A stretch of 64,000 bases of DNA from Micropterix aruncella. Taxonomy: Eukaryota; Arthropoda; Insecta; Lepidoptera; Micropterigidae. How positions within the stretch are numbered: the first letter of the stretch is position 1; every line of letters starts with the position of its first letter. The notes under the pieces were generated by a model that saw nothing but the letters and a program-made list of their open reading frames with translations, was not told the DNA's origin and did no database searches. The stretch covers positions 1,066,501 through 1,130,500 of the forward strand of contig OX155953.1 of NCBI GenBank assembly GCA_944548615.1, read 5' to 3'. Made by a program: the position numbers and the translations under genes. Shown here piece by piece: positions 22,376 to 35,000 of this stretch.

Positions 22376-23418
22376 ACAATGTGAAAGTAATCGAGATGTG
22401 ACGTCATGTCGTATAAAACATGTTCTCTATCGATTAATAAATCGAGCTTTCGTGAGTTTTTGTCGCTTAGTCAATCAAAAAGTATATATCATCGTAATTT
22501 TGTTTTTTATTTTGTTTTTGTTAATTTATTTCCCTGTTATAATTATTTTATTATTGGTTTTTTATAGAAGGATGACGTTACCTATTTTATAGAATACTTA
22601 CAAGCGGCCGTACGCGTTGTGCCAAAGGTGCATTTTTTTATATTTTTTTTGAAAATATGTTATAATGCCGAAAAACTTTGGTCGAAGCATATAGAAAAAT
22701 AATAGAATGTTGCTTAATCTAACTAACCTCTGTTATAGGTAGGGAAGCCAAAATATATTTTTGAAATTATTGACCTAAAATATCAGAAAAATATCACTTT
22801 GTATGAGCTTTGTTCGCGCCTTCTTTTTTACATTAAGTATTTTTAGCATTCCGTCATATCAACAGCTTTATTTATAGCATTTTACTGTACCATTTAAAAT
22901 TGTCTTCATTATCTGTCTGTTAGATAGCAGAGCGCCAGCGCTGGTACCGCAGCACATCAGACAACGCCACAGAAGATGCCTCATCCTTTCACCATAAGGC
23001 TTCTGTACCATCAGGCGCCTCACAAAGAAACTTGCCGCAGTGCTCATAGCCCTGCGATGCCACATCCAGACCGCCGGGTCAATGTGCCTGGCTCAAGGGA
23101 AGCTCCGCTAAAGGATAATTTCCCAGCGAAAGATGTCACGGGCCTTTTCAAGGCACGTCGACTGAATCACGAACTAGCGTAAGACTCTACCGTTAATGTC
23201 TCACATGTGTATATCGCATCACTTGGCTGTTAGAAATACATGTAGGTGGGTACTACCTTTACTATAGATAGGAGTATAAATAGCCTATTATACCAACCTA
23301 TACACAAAAGTATCAAGAAATATATCGTAACCATTCATTCACTATTTTATTATATTAGAGAAATTTAAATATTTAGCTAAATGGATTTATGTTAAATCTG
23401 TCGACGTTTATACAAAGG
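22376..23418. other. No gene recognised
   Basis: Mostly AT-rich. A GC-richer patch at 22915-23165 has a 65-codon minus frame (22868-23065) and a 68-codon plus frame (22976-23182). Neither has a motif I can name; it may be a decayed transposon coding fragment. Confidence 0.4.
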
Positions 23419-24154
23419 TTTAAAACCCTTCGGCTACGTAACGACCAAATTTGGTTGCACATCAGAACGCCGTTGACTACGTAACGACCAATATTGGCGG
23501 CTTGCTCCCGGAGCGCACAGTAATATTATTTTTTAATTCGAACGCATCCTAAAATCCATACCAAATATCTCATTATTACCATAGATACATTTCGCAAATA
23601 TTTCTGGTAAAATTCCATTGTCAAACATTATTTTTTTTTTCCGAGAAATCATCAAAATTTTTATTGGTTTTTATGAGCTAATATCTAAATATTTTGTACA
23701 TAAATAAGCAAAACGAAATATTACCTTTGATAGAAAATATAATAAAGATCACGATAGTATGTGCAATTTCTAAATAGAGTTCCTTATTTTTCCGTAAGAC
23801 AAGTACAAGTTAGAAATGCTGAGTTTTTTTCACTTTTTCGACTTTCTCATATTTATTCATAATTATCTAATTGTTTTACAAAATAAGATTTCAATTTTCT
23901 ATGTACGAAATTTCAATACAATCATTGCAGAGTTATTCTTTGTATGGTTGCTATAGTACTTCCATAGTTATAGTACTTTTTTGTCGAGCGCGGCGATATG
24001 GCAAGAAATTCCAATAAATTGCCGCGGTCAGTATTTTAATTCATAATTCAATAGCCATGATTCAATAGCCATAATTCAACATAATTCATAATTCAATACC
24101 ATACGGTCATAATTCTATAGCCATGAAATTATGCCGCTACTCGAAGGTTTAAAA
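23419..24154 (+). mobile_element. piggyBac-like TTAA MITE, near full length
   Basis: It starts TTTAAAACCCTTCGGCTACG and ends CCGCTACTCGAAGGTTTAAA, which are reverse complements apart from an indel and substitutions. It contains two CTACGTAACGACCAA motifs and a TATTTATTCATAATTATC block shared with the copies at 1846, 11270 and 45639. Near the 3' end is a short array of ATTCAATAGCCAT repeats (24040-24125). It encodes nothing, so it would depend on a piggyBac-type transposase elsewhere. Confidence 0.7.
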
Positions 24155-24725
24155 GTGCTAAAAGAAAAGTGGCGCTAGATATCACGCCGAAATTCAGCTA
24201 CGCGTCGAATGAATTCAGCTTACTGCGTAATTGAAGACTATCACCCCCAATAGAATCTTTCCATCCGTAGTAACATGAATTCTTTATGAAATATCTCGCG
24301 CATATTTTTATTAGTTTTCTGGAGCCTGTGACGTACTTTCTGACGGCATGTAAAAAGTTCAAGAGTGTCGCATTGCGTCTTTTCTAAACATCTATTTATT
24401 CCGTATTGAGAACGAACGCAATTGCAACCGTGTCGGCGTCGACCGTCGTCAATTCGGGCTGCTGCCCTGGACTCACCCGGCACCTCATTATCACTATCAC
24501 GCGTCGATAGAAAATTCTTCGACGCCAAATAAAGTATCAATCAATTAAGAGGGCTCCGAACCTATGCCATTACATAAATGTAGGTAATTTACGCTTGCCG
24601 GCGGCGGCCATGCACGTGTGATTAAATCGCATACATTGATAACGCTGAACAGACGGTCACCCGCCAAAGCGAAGGAACCCGCATTTTATAATTTTATTGC
24701 TCATAGCAAATTGCAAATAACAAAA
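24155..24725. other. No gene recognised
   Basis: The 99-codon minus frame at 24241-24540 has no recognisable domain. Nothing else is seen. Confidence 0.4.
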
Positions 24726-25684
24726 ACTGCAAATTGTGATAAAAGCAAATCCTTTTGAACACGTATTTATTGGATCAAAATGGTCGATTTGACCCGCCGT
24801 TCCGACTATTTGGCCCAGCGGACTCAAAATAGCGACCGTTTTTCAAGATGGTCGCTAATAAACCAAAATGATTTTTCTTATGCTGATTTTAATGACCCAT
24901 GGGCCTTTTCGAATATTTTGGGGTCGTATATTTCAAATATGGCAATAAAAATAACTTTAGTTAATTTCGAACAGGATTATAAACATTTTTAACGAGTATT
25001 TACTTTCACGTTAAGGTTATGTTATACGCGTCTTTTTCGAGTATTTGCACACTGGAAAAGACGAATCTAAAGTCAAAACTGTCAAAAAAGTCAAACGAGA
25101 GAATAATTTTGTGTATGCTGTAAGTAATTTCTGAAATTTGCTACCCAGAAAACACGGAAAATTTGAACTATATATAGAATATGTGAATGGGTCTTTGACT
25201 TTGAATTTGTAGTCGCTGGCTCAAATATGACGACTACATGTGTTTTGAACAACCTTTGAACGTATTTTGAACCGATTTGAACATATTTGTACCTTTGGCC
25301 AGAAAACTTAAAATTTTGTACTTGGTATCATCATCAGAACTGGTCAAAATAAATGTACCGTGGCCGTTTTATACTATACTACTATATATTAATGATTGTA
25401 CACATTCTACCTTGTTTGTAAGGAATTATTTATTTATATTTATTTATGTTTATATTTTCAGCATCATATTTGAAATGTACGTCGCCGAAATAACCGAAAA
25501 CGACCCATAGGTCTTTAAAATCAGCACGAGAATAATCATTTTGGTTTATTAGCGGCCATCTTGGATAATGGCTGCCATTTCGAGTCCGCATGGCCAAATA
25601 TGTCGGAGCGGCAGGTCAAATCGACTATTTTGGTCTAATGAACACACGTGTGCAAAAGGATTTGCTGTTATCAGAATTTACAGT
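24726..25684. mobile_element. Long-TIR DNA element (about 230-bp inverted ends)
   Basis: The left arm from about 24726 (ACTGCAAATTGTGATA, AGCAAATCCTTTTG, GTCGATTTGACC) pairs with the right arm to about 25684. The two are inverted and roughly 75-80 percent identical, reaching in to about 24960 and 25455. The interior of about 490 bp has no transposase frame. AATAAACCAAAATGATT is conserved in both arms. The short frames 24780-24992 and 25568-25777 lie in the arms and are artefacts. Confidence 0.75.
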
Positions 25685-26027
25685 ATTCTTTCAAAATATG
25701 AGACGAACCGCTTCCACTATCAGGATAGCAGATACTTTATGATTCTGAGTAAAGAAATAAAAATGGATAATGCTTAAAACAATTATAACATTGTTATTCT
25801 CATCAGTACGAGGATAAAATGTATGTCGAGAAGGATAAAAAAACAGTAATTATTATAGGTATAAATAGCTACACCGAAACTTTAATTATTTCAAAAAGCA
25901 GTTACCTTTATAAATAAACTACTTCCGACGGAAAGAAGGTACAGATAGATTTCGCGGCTTAATGTGATTATATATTTTTGAACCACTTCAAATATGTAAT
26001 TAAAATTAATAAAGAAATAAATTAATG
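25685..26027. other. No gene seen
   Basis: AT-rich sequence up to the start of the R1-clade fragment. Nothing is recognised. Confidence 0.4.
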
Positions 26028-26430
26028 AATGCCACTTTTAAACAGTCTCGAAGAGGAGTTTTGTGGATTTCACTCTGTGCTCCCCGGGATTCGCCCGTTG
26101 GATGAACATTTGGAAAGTTCACGAGCACCTTTCTTCTTCGGACCGCAGACTGGTGACATTTGGCATCGGCCGTCGCATTCCCCCCACGCCACAATCCGAG
26201 TGGCGATACCGAACCGGCGACATTAACTGGGACCGGTTTGGTGAAGTCCTCTGCGAGAATCTTACGGCCTTTCCATCGCCTTCTAGTAGTACCGCAGAGG
26301 ACTTGTGTGTCGCACTTAATGCGGCCATCGAGTCTTCCTGTGATGCCGTAGTAGGGCGGAAGAAACCCCGCGGTGGTTTCGCGGCCCCGTGGTGGTCCTC
26401 CGAACTCTGCGATAATTTTAAATTTAATAT
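26028..26430 (+). pseudogene. R1-clade non-LTR endonuclease fragment
   Basis: The frame 26063-26449 reads DFTLCSPGFARWMN, EHLSSSDRRLVTFGIGR, FGEVLCENL and APWWSSEL. This matches the end of the APE-type endonuclease and the linker of R1-clade elements. The family's SSDHR motif has become SSDRR, losing the catalytic histidine. Both ends are truncated, with AT-rich unrelated DNA on each side. Its GC content is well above the surroundings, as for other R1-type coding fragments here. Confidence 0.75.
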
Positions 26431-26619
26431 TTTAAATAATGTAACGTAGCGATTGAAAATTAATGTGATTGAAAATTGTTATTTTTGTGATGTGACGCAA
26501 TGATGAGATGTAAATTTTCTACTGATCGATCAAGGTGAACAATGTATGAGATGAAGTTAAAGTAAAAGAAAAATAAAAAATCTCAAGTTTCATTTTTTTT
26601 TAAACTCTTTCTATACTAT

Positions 26620-27130
26620 TGAATATCTATGATATTGAACATTTTCAAAGCCTGTTTGATTCTAAAATGATTTTCAAATGATTTTATTTATCTATGGTTT
26701 TAAAATATTTCTAAGTATTCTGTAGTTTTGAATATTTTCAAAGACTATTTGATTTTAAAATGATTTTCAAATTATTTTATTTTTCTATGGTTTCAAAATA
26801 TTTCAAAGTATTCTATAGTTTTGAATATTTTCAAAGACTATTTGATTTTAAAATGATTTTCAAATTATTTTATTTTTCTATGGTTTCAAAATATTTTAAA
26901 GTATTCTATAGTTTTGAATATTTTCAAAGACTATTTGATTTTAAAATGATTTTCAAATTATTTTATTTTTCTAGTCTCAAAATATTTATAAGTATTCTAT
27001 AGTTTTGAATATTTTCAAACACTATTTGATTTTAAAATGATTTTCAAATTATTTTATTTTCTATTTTTTCAAAATATTTATAAGTATTCTATAGTTTTGA
27101 ATATTTTCAAAGACTGTTTGATTTTAAAAT
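26620..27130. repeat. 93-bp minisatellite, about five and a half copies
   Basis: The landmark AAAATGATTTTCAAAT occurs at 26664, 26757, 26850, 26943 and 27034, and a shortened form at about 27126. The period is 93 bp except for the last units (91-92). Since 93 is divisible by three, the frame 26760-27002 repeats a 31-residue unit rich in F, Y and K. Adjacent copies are nearly identical, indicating recent homogenisation. I regard it as a minisatellite, not a gene. Confidence 0.9.
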
Positions 27131-28560
27131 TTCCGTGCTTTTTCTGGTTTAAATGACGTGTCGCAACCTTAAATCAGTGCATATCCTATCAATGCTCTTT
27201 GTAAGCTAAATATCTTACAGCCAACCACTTATCACTTATCTCAGCGAGAGAGCGCTCAAATTACAATGGACGACGTAACATTTACGCCTAAAATGCGTAC
27301 ATGTGTTTCCCTACATTTCATATTTCATATTTCATGTTTTTATTTTATTATAAAAAAAACACAGCAACAATCACAAATAATATTTACACTTAAACCTATA
27401 CTATAAAGATTTGCGAAAATTACAAATAGTGTACCCAAAATTGAAAGTACCTATACATTAAATACTAAATATGAACTATAACCTGTTTTGTACACACTAA
27501 ATGGGAAAAATATGTACTGAATGTACTGAACCTACCAAACCCAAAATAGTTTAGAATATGAAACTAACCTTTATGTCAATAGTTTCTTTATCTTTGCTTT
27601 TCCTTTTCGTGTTTTCACGAAATATGTTTTCTTGCGCTTCCCCATAACCAAAATACATGTAGAGTATTATAATAAGTTCTAACAAAGATGCCATAAACAT
27701 CCATTAAAAAAAAAACAAATATAAAAGAAAATACTTACTGCTGTTTGCTTTTTAGTGACGACGCGTGACGACGCGGTACTGCGGTGTAGAACAATAAAAT
27801 ATTACGTGTGCACGAACTGATAAGAGCTAACGAAAGATACGTGCTCACACTTCCAATAGCAGCAGGGAAGTGAATCTATTTCATAGCGCGCCTGTGTATT
27901 TATTAACGCGGCTAGCCCATACAAAAAATGTATGGAGAATCTGATACCTGCTTTTCTGGGATTTATTGTATAAAATCCTATTACAATAATTGAAATTTAA
28001 ATATTTTATAATGGAGATATGTCATTTAACTTTCTGTTATAATAATTTGTAATTCAAATTATTTATTATTTTCCCAGTGAGGACTAAAACCCCGCGCCTA
28101 TTTTTGTATATTTTCTCGGGTGTTTTTATAAAAAACTACGCAAACTATTGCCAAATTTATTATCTCACCTTATAAACGAGTTATTGATAAAAACGAGTGT
28201 TTTTTGTCACTGCTTTTATTAGCGTAGTTTTAGCGGAGTAACTAAAACGCTAGACCATAATTTGAGAAATTTCGTGCAGCACCCTCTTAAACCATTGATT
28301 ATAGACCGTATTAGATTGCTTAATTCCGTACTACGATTTGGCAGCTAGGATTTTACTACGAAACGCAACGATTATATGGTAAGCTATTAATATTTTCTTA
28401 TGTTCAATATGGTTGTTACACTCGAAGAGGGAGCACTGTGAGTCGTTAGTAACTAACGTTATTAAATAGGTGTACAGATGATTTATATTATTTATTATTG
28501 TTATTATTATCTTATTAGCCTCATAACTGTATTCATATACATTATCCCATATATATTATA
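27131..28560. other. No gene seen
   Basis: AT-rich sequence. TTTACTACGAAACGCA near 28352 matches, inverted, a segment near 58726, so a short dispersed repeat is present. No coding signal. Confidence 0.45.
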
Positions 28561-28860
28561 TCTCATTTAATTTTCTTTTTGTGTAATATACATATATATA
28601 CTATAATAGTTATACAATATACACTTGTAGGATTTCCCAAAATTACATAATTTACCTATACACCCGACAGATGAACGCAGTACAATATCACCTCAATACA
28701 GGCTCTGCCTAGGGAGGTGATAAAATCCCGCCGAAGCCGCACCTTTAGTAAATTTCCAAGGTTTCACATTTTGTATGTACGACTAAATCATGTAAAATAT
28801 ACTATAGGAAATTTAATCATGTGATACTAGGGATAAATAAAATAAATAAATAAATATGGC
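28561..28860 (+). mobile_element. Non-LTR 3' end with conserved hairpin
   Basis: TCACCTC (28688-28694) and GAGGTGA (28714-28720) form a stem around AATACAGGCTCTGCCTAGG. An AATAAAATAAATAAATAAAT tail follows at about 28834-28855. The same hairpin occurs at 47578-47611. This is a 3' untranslated end without coding sequence. Confidence 0.6.
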
Positions 28861-29451
28861 GGCATTCGTGGTACCTTATCTCGAATTAAATTAATATTAT
28901 AATAACAAGCGAATATTTCAATCATATTATGTCTTATTATTTTGACATTATTTATATAAATATGTCAATTGCCAATATATCAAGAGTTGAAATGGAAATA
29001 TTAATTTTGAGCCCTTTTGAGGCAATTTCGCCATTTCCAGATCGAGGGCTGTTTGTATATATGTATGGCTGCCTGTGTGTGTGTATGTATTCCTTCACTG
29101 CAACGCCCAAACGCTTAACCGATTGAGTTATTTGATAGGTATGCACGCGTTATTTGGTCATGGCAAGAGTTGAAAAGATTTGGCAACATTTTGTCACGGT
29201 AAAAGATGTGGTTGAAAAAGGTCCACCGGGGAGGGGGGGGGGGGGGAGGAAGCGCACTAGTCATATATCATCCACGAAATGTTTAATTATTTATTTTATA
29301 TCTTAATTATTTCATTTTACATGTATTATCTAATGTTACAGAAAAAAAGTTTCTAATTAATTAAAGCGACAAATTGATTCATCTCAATCCCATGCAACCG
29401 GAGGCCCGTCACACACCTAACTAGTCTGTGCTAGATTTGCGATTTACTTGT
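28861..29451. other. No gene seen; G-rich run
   Basis: It contains a short TATGTATG / GTGTGT microsatellite (29055-29090) and a G-rich run with one A at about 29229-29250. A TTAACCGATTGAG segment resembles common lepidopteran repeats. The last four bases, TTGT, are the target duplication of the LTR element. Confidence 0.45.
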
Positions 29452-32046
29452 TGCTACGTGCCCCGTTTATAATGGTCATATAGTTTGTAGGCAGATCGGA
29501 TAAATGAAATTATGTCACGGATAATATCTAAATTTTTTAGGAAACCGTCAAGTTCCAGGGCGCCAATCCGTGGTAATTCTAGGGATGGGGTTCACGCACA
29601 AAAAGCTAGACGCACGCCTTCGCCTAGCGGTTGGTCTAGATTATGGGAGGAGGAACGTCACTGACGGGGCCTCACTAGCTCAAGTCGGAATATGTGATCC
29701 TCAGGGGTGGTTTTTATCCCGCCTTATTAGTAGCGTCCTCGGAAGTCGGGATCGTCTGTGAGGCAGACGGGCGATCAAGTTGGATGGGGTATACTTGCTA
29801 TGGATTGGAAAATATACTCGAATTATTTAATTATGGGCTATTAATTATGGACTGAAATTTCCTATGTTGGCTTTTGCAGATTATAAAATTTATTTAATTA
29901 TGGAGAGCGTTTTGGGAATTCAAATCCGTACTCAATTCGCGGGAGGTAGATTGTGGTAAAACGGCGCAGCGCCCTCTATCTTCGGATACGTCGCACCGGC
30001 AATGGCCCCCTCCTTCACCTCCGCACCTACAGTGGCGCCGGCGCTCGCCGCGCTCGCCGGGCTGTCGCGGCCCGCCTACTGATAACGAACCGGTCTGAGA
30101 TCGCTCGCCCGGCACGATTTAATATCTTTTACAATCGGTCCGGAATTACTGAATGATAATTTAAATTGAAATTTATCTTTATTATTGGGTGATGATTTTG
30201 GATCTATTTATTCATTATATTATCGAATTTAATTTCAAATTTAAATGACCTGTAGAAATGAATACTAAGGAAAGTAGCTAGAAGTTTCGCGATTCTATCT
30301 TTATTGATTCGTGTTTTGAACGATTGACTAAACAAGAAAGGTATAGAAATTTCCAAGACTAGAGTTCGTAGAATTTAAATGATAAGGCTCGGTTTGTCCG
30401 AACATAAATTAATGGTTCTTAACCCTGTGAACCTTTCTTTTCTCTCCCTGGCTCCGCTTGCACGTCTTACGTCTCGAATTCGAATTATTACGAATTTTTC
30501 TGAGCAGATTATAGAATTACCAATTTTTAAACCTTTTTTATTAAATGAAACATAATGCCTTACAATGGAGTTTTTATTATGAAGAAGAATATATTCTACG
30601 AAAATTTATGGTACATGTTACATTCCTGTGCATAGGTTCTCCGATCTTTCTACATAATTTTAATTAATGCGCATATCAAGGCCGAATTAAGTTTCGAAGG
30701 TTTTATGGATTTTCTATCGAGCTTCCGTGATTTTCGTGATTGAAATTCAGGGTTTCGGATTTTTTTAGGAGTCGGGTAGGCGTTGAAGTCGGTCTGTATC
30801 GGGATGCGGGTATCTCCTTCGGTTGAACCGTAGATTTTTCTAGAGAGACGTCGATTGATAATGATTGGAAATGATTTATTCTTATGTTTAGGATTATGGA
30901 AAATGATCGCTTTAATTTTATGTTACGGTGGAGTAAGAATCTAATGGGGTTTGGATAAGTCGGGAATTTATGTTCTATATTTTCTAGATAAATGTTTGAA
31001 TAGGAATATTATTTATCGGGGACCTGACCTTGGTTCTATCTTTTTTACTGGGTAAAGATTTTTTAATAAAATAAAGGAAAATAGTTTAGATGATTGATAT
31101 TTTGTATTATTGAGACGTGATTTGAATGATAATATTTTCGAGATTTTGTACTTTAGGAAAGAGATTCAAAAATTAGCTTGCGATTTGGGATTTTGTTTCG
31201 TGGGTAGAGACTTGAAAGAGAATATTTTGAGGGACCTGATATCGAGGGGATTGCACTCCGAGAATACGGTATTATAGAAAGGGTTTCGCGGGTCGACTTT
31301 CACCTTTTCGACCTAATGGGGGGTAGCACATTTTATGAAAATTTAGGAAAAAGTGAACTATGCACGTTTATTCGGCGGACAAGCCGGCTATGCTATTTAA
31401 TCTATTTCCATCGGTAGAACGTTATAGTTAATTTTAACCTAACCCTGGCCTAACGGCGATATTACAATAACCTGGGTTCCTTTCGAAGCGACGCGGTTTC
31501 TGGAGTCTGCTTCACATTAGTTTAATTATAAATGGATTTCAAAATTGTAATAGAAAATTATAAAAGAGCGAGAAATTAAAAGAAGCGAGAATAGAGGCGG
31601 TTAATGGTACAGTGAGCGACTTGCCTTGTAGGGTTGAGGATTCCTCGATGGCCTGCCCAGGTGTTACACTGAATTTAGTAAGGATTCAAATGCTTCTATA
31701 TCTCGTACTGGCTTTAAATAAAGAATTTTAATCTGCAGTGGCTGGATGCAGGGTAGTGAATGAATCGGGCGCGCCGCGCCGCCATAGCGGGCGCGCCCTC
31801 TCCGAAAAATCGACCGTCTTCCTCGAGGTCCGGTAGCCAAAAAAAAAAAAACTATTACCCGCAATGGTAATACTGAAAAAATCTCTCCGCTGCGGATGAG
31901 CTGACTAGTGACGTACAACGACTAACCGTCGATTGCACGGCAAAGTTTATACGATGAATGGATTTGCTTAACTGGATTAATTATTTTATAAGTATTTGAC
32001 TATAATGGTATACTTTCTAAGTATAGGGTAATGCAGCAGCATTACA
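29452..32046 (-). repeat. 3' LTR (2595 bp)
   Basis: On the plus strand it begins TGCTACGTGCCCC and ends GCAGCAGCATTACA, so TG...CA in element sense. Its outermost bases include the palindrome GTAATGCAGCAGCATTAC. A CpG-rich block lies at 30000-30115 and another near 31770-31835. The short frames it contains are duplicated exactly in the other LTR and carry no motif, so I do not call them genes. Confidence 0.95.
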
Positions 32047-35000
32047 TGCCGGGTAGATAACAACGTCACCGTCCACGGTGGCATTAACAAAAAGAAGCAA
32101 TAAACAAAAAGAAACAAACTATACTACGAGTTGCTACGCCTAACACTTGCTACGAAGCGTAGCTACTGGTGAGGTACTGTATTTGTGCTTGGATTTAATA
32201 ATTACTTATTATTAGTTTTTTTTTTATATGCCCTATATATTAGACCTAAATTATTTTATTTTGATATTTATGATTATGTAAGTTTAATTTGACATGTGAA
32301 GAAGATGGAAAAGTTATAAGTTTTGAATTAAAGTTCTATTCTTCTAAGTATTAATATGGTTTGTATCCTACGCATTTGATTATGATTTATGATGTAGATT
32401 ATGAGATCGGAAAGGAAATATGTGGAGTAATATGGAAATGTCACGGGTATTTGTTGCTAGAAGTTCAGTCATGGAAGTCACTTGCTCGTTTTTAAAGTTA
32501 AGTGGATATATAGTCTGGATATGGCCCTTTACAATTTACAAAATTAAAATGTAGATCGCGTTGACATCCTTCCGGTCGCATCCTGGGTCTGTAGACGTCT
32601 AATTGTGTCCTCGAATAATGGCTGGTCGTCGATTTCGTCATGACACTCCAGGGTGTCGGCTGCAGCGTGGTTTACGTCACCTTACGACAGACAAGAAAAT
32701 GGAAACAAGCATTAGTGTCTTGAATTCCGCTACGAAGTCAGATTTCTGCTACGAAGTATAGAGTCTTTTTAAACTGTATCTTCCTATGCTACGCCACTTG
32801 CTTTGCAGTAAAGTCTATGTGTGCAGGAGCAGATTATAAAAGTCTATATTTTGGGTCATTAAGTTGAAGTAATGTTGTAAAATTCGGGTAATGAATTAAG
32901 ATTTGACACTTCGCTTTATAAAGTCCTGTGTACTATACATTGTCGTGGTTAATTTTCCTCGTAGGTGGCAATTTATGAACACTTTGCTTATGTAAGTCCT
33001 GTGTAGAATTGATTAATACGGGAACTTGAATAGGTAGCTTAACGGTTTCAAATGTCCATTCCACTGAAATACCGTAAGATATTAGACTCAAATTAATTGC
33101 ACTCTCACTTTTAACGATAACTAACTGAATGGCACTTTCTTAGTGTCTTTCACTCAAAGAGCATCTGGGAAAAGAGCTGCATGCTAGTGGTACAATATAT
33201 GCATGATATGCATGGTACTTGCTGTATTCCTGTGTGCATATCCATTATACGGACGTCATCGGGTACGCTGTTTGTACGGCGACTAGTGGTCCTCTGGTGT
33301 TGGTCATCTGGTCTGAAGTCCTAATGTCTATAGAGGTAAGGAAAATGTGTCTTTTACCTGCTATGACCGCTTGGAGTTATAATTTCCGGATCGCAAGTTG
33401 AATTTAACGGTGTTCTTCCTTGGACGATCGGTAGTAAATTTGTCGTATCCAATTGATTAGCGTGTAGATCCCTTTATAATTATTGGGTCGATATTCGCTG
33501 CATCGGTTCATCATAGTAACGTCGTTATGAGTATGGCCTTTTCTGCATCGTTGCTCCAAATTTTCTGGAATTTGAGAAAGGTATGCGGCATCATCTTGTC
33601 GAGATACTAATGTTTCTTTATCTGGTACTACTAGGATGGGTGAGGTAAGAAGGATAGGCTTATTTCACTGTACCATGAGTAGGTATTGTGATATCCTCGT
33701 TTACAAACAATTAACTATATATTTCCATTTTTATTCAATCTATACCCTTGTGTGATCTTACAATATTTTATTCCTCAGTGGAATGTATAACAGAATGACA
33801 GTTATTCTATTTGCTATTTCCTTTCCTAGAAAAACTTAAATAAACAGAAATAAACTAGCATTAATTTTCTATGTACTAAGTTGCTATTACTATGTATGCA
33901 GTTAATATTATGTGTCCGATTAGGTACATATGGTATAACAGATCAGTACTCTTTATTGACGGAGTTACTGTAAAAGTTCTTATGAAACAGCGTTACTAAT
34001 ATTTAAAACAACATTTTATCTAGACATAATGACCTGATTAGTGATTATACGATATTTATATACTTATATTCTATGCTGATATGTACGTTTGTAGCTCTCT
34101 TTTTCCTTTCTTTTTTTACTGACTTTAATAATATGGACGCAGTCGTGCGTGTGCGTCTTCTGCACTTTGATGTAATAATTTATGAATTATAAAGGGGAAT
34201 GAATGTGGTCCGTTAGCGAGATGCGCTACGACCTTTGATTAAACTTATAGAAATGTTGTGCAATGGTTAAATTTTTTATCGATTTATTGTGATATTTTAT
34301 ATATGGGACTTGATTTTATTTGCATTTTATTTCTCCTCGATATCAGATCTCTCCTATATTTATTTTTTAATGCCCTTGTTGTATTTTATTATTTTTATGA
34401 TTTTTAGGCAAAAAGGGGGGAAAAAAAGGGAACCGGTTGTAATATTGAACTTGATTTAATGTCATTTTGGGTGTAATATTTAATCATGGATTGTTTTTAT
34501 CTATATGTGCATTGTATATTTGCATTCGCGCATTGGCGCATAAATAATATTAGGAAGGCTATATGTTCCTTATTAATAATGTATATCTTTAATATATATA
34601 ATTTTGCCGGTTTGTTTATAATTTTGTGTATGTATATTTTGGGGACCTGTCTGAAGTATACAGACTCGGGTTCACGTAATTTTAATTTGCGAGACCCATG
34701 ATCGACCGTGTTTTTATTTATGTATTTTTTTTATAGGGTTTGTATATTATTTGAGTAAATGTTGCTACTTTTATTTGCTATTCTTTTAAGTATATTGGAA
34801 TGTAATATTTTATATGGGCTGTGTCATGTATTGTTGTATAATTTGTGTTTTTATTTTTTATAGAACCTTGTTATTTTATTTGCTTTTATTTGGACGGGAG
34901 GACTGAAAAAGTATGCGCGCTTTTCGCGACAAAACCACAGCCTTTGACTTTCCAGTCATTTAGCTCTTGATGGTATGTAGTTAATATAGAATGTCTAATA

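Noticed and set aside
26620..27130. CRISPR-like regular repeats
   Set aside because: Units are contiguous 93-bp tandem copies with no unique spacers, in a eukaryotic context.
29570..29761. 63-codon frame conserved in both LTRs (also 42299-42490)
   Set aside because: Identity is explained by recent LTR duplication and no protein motif is visible.
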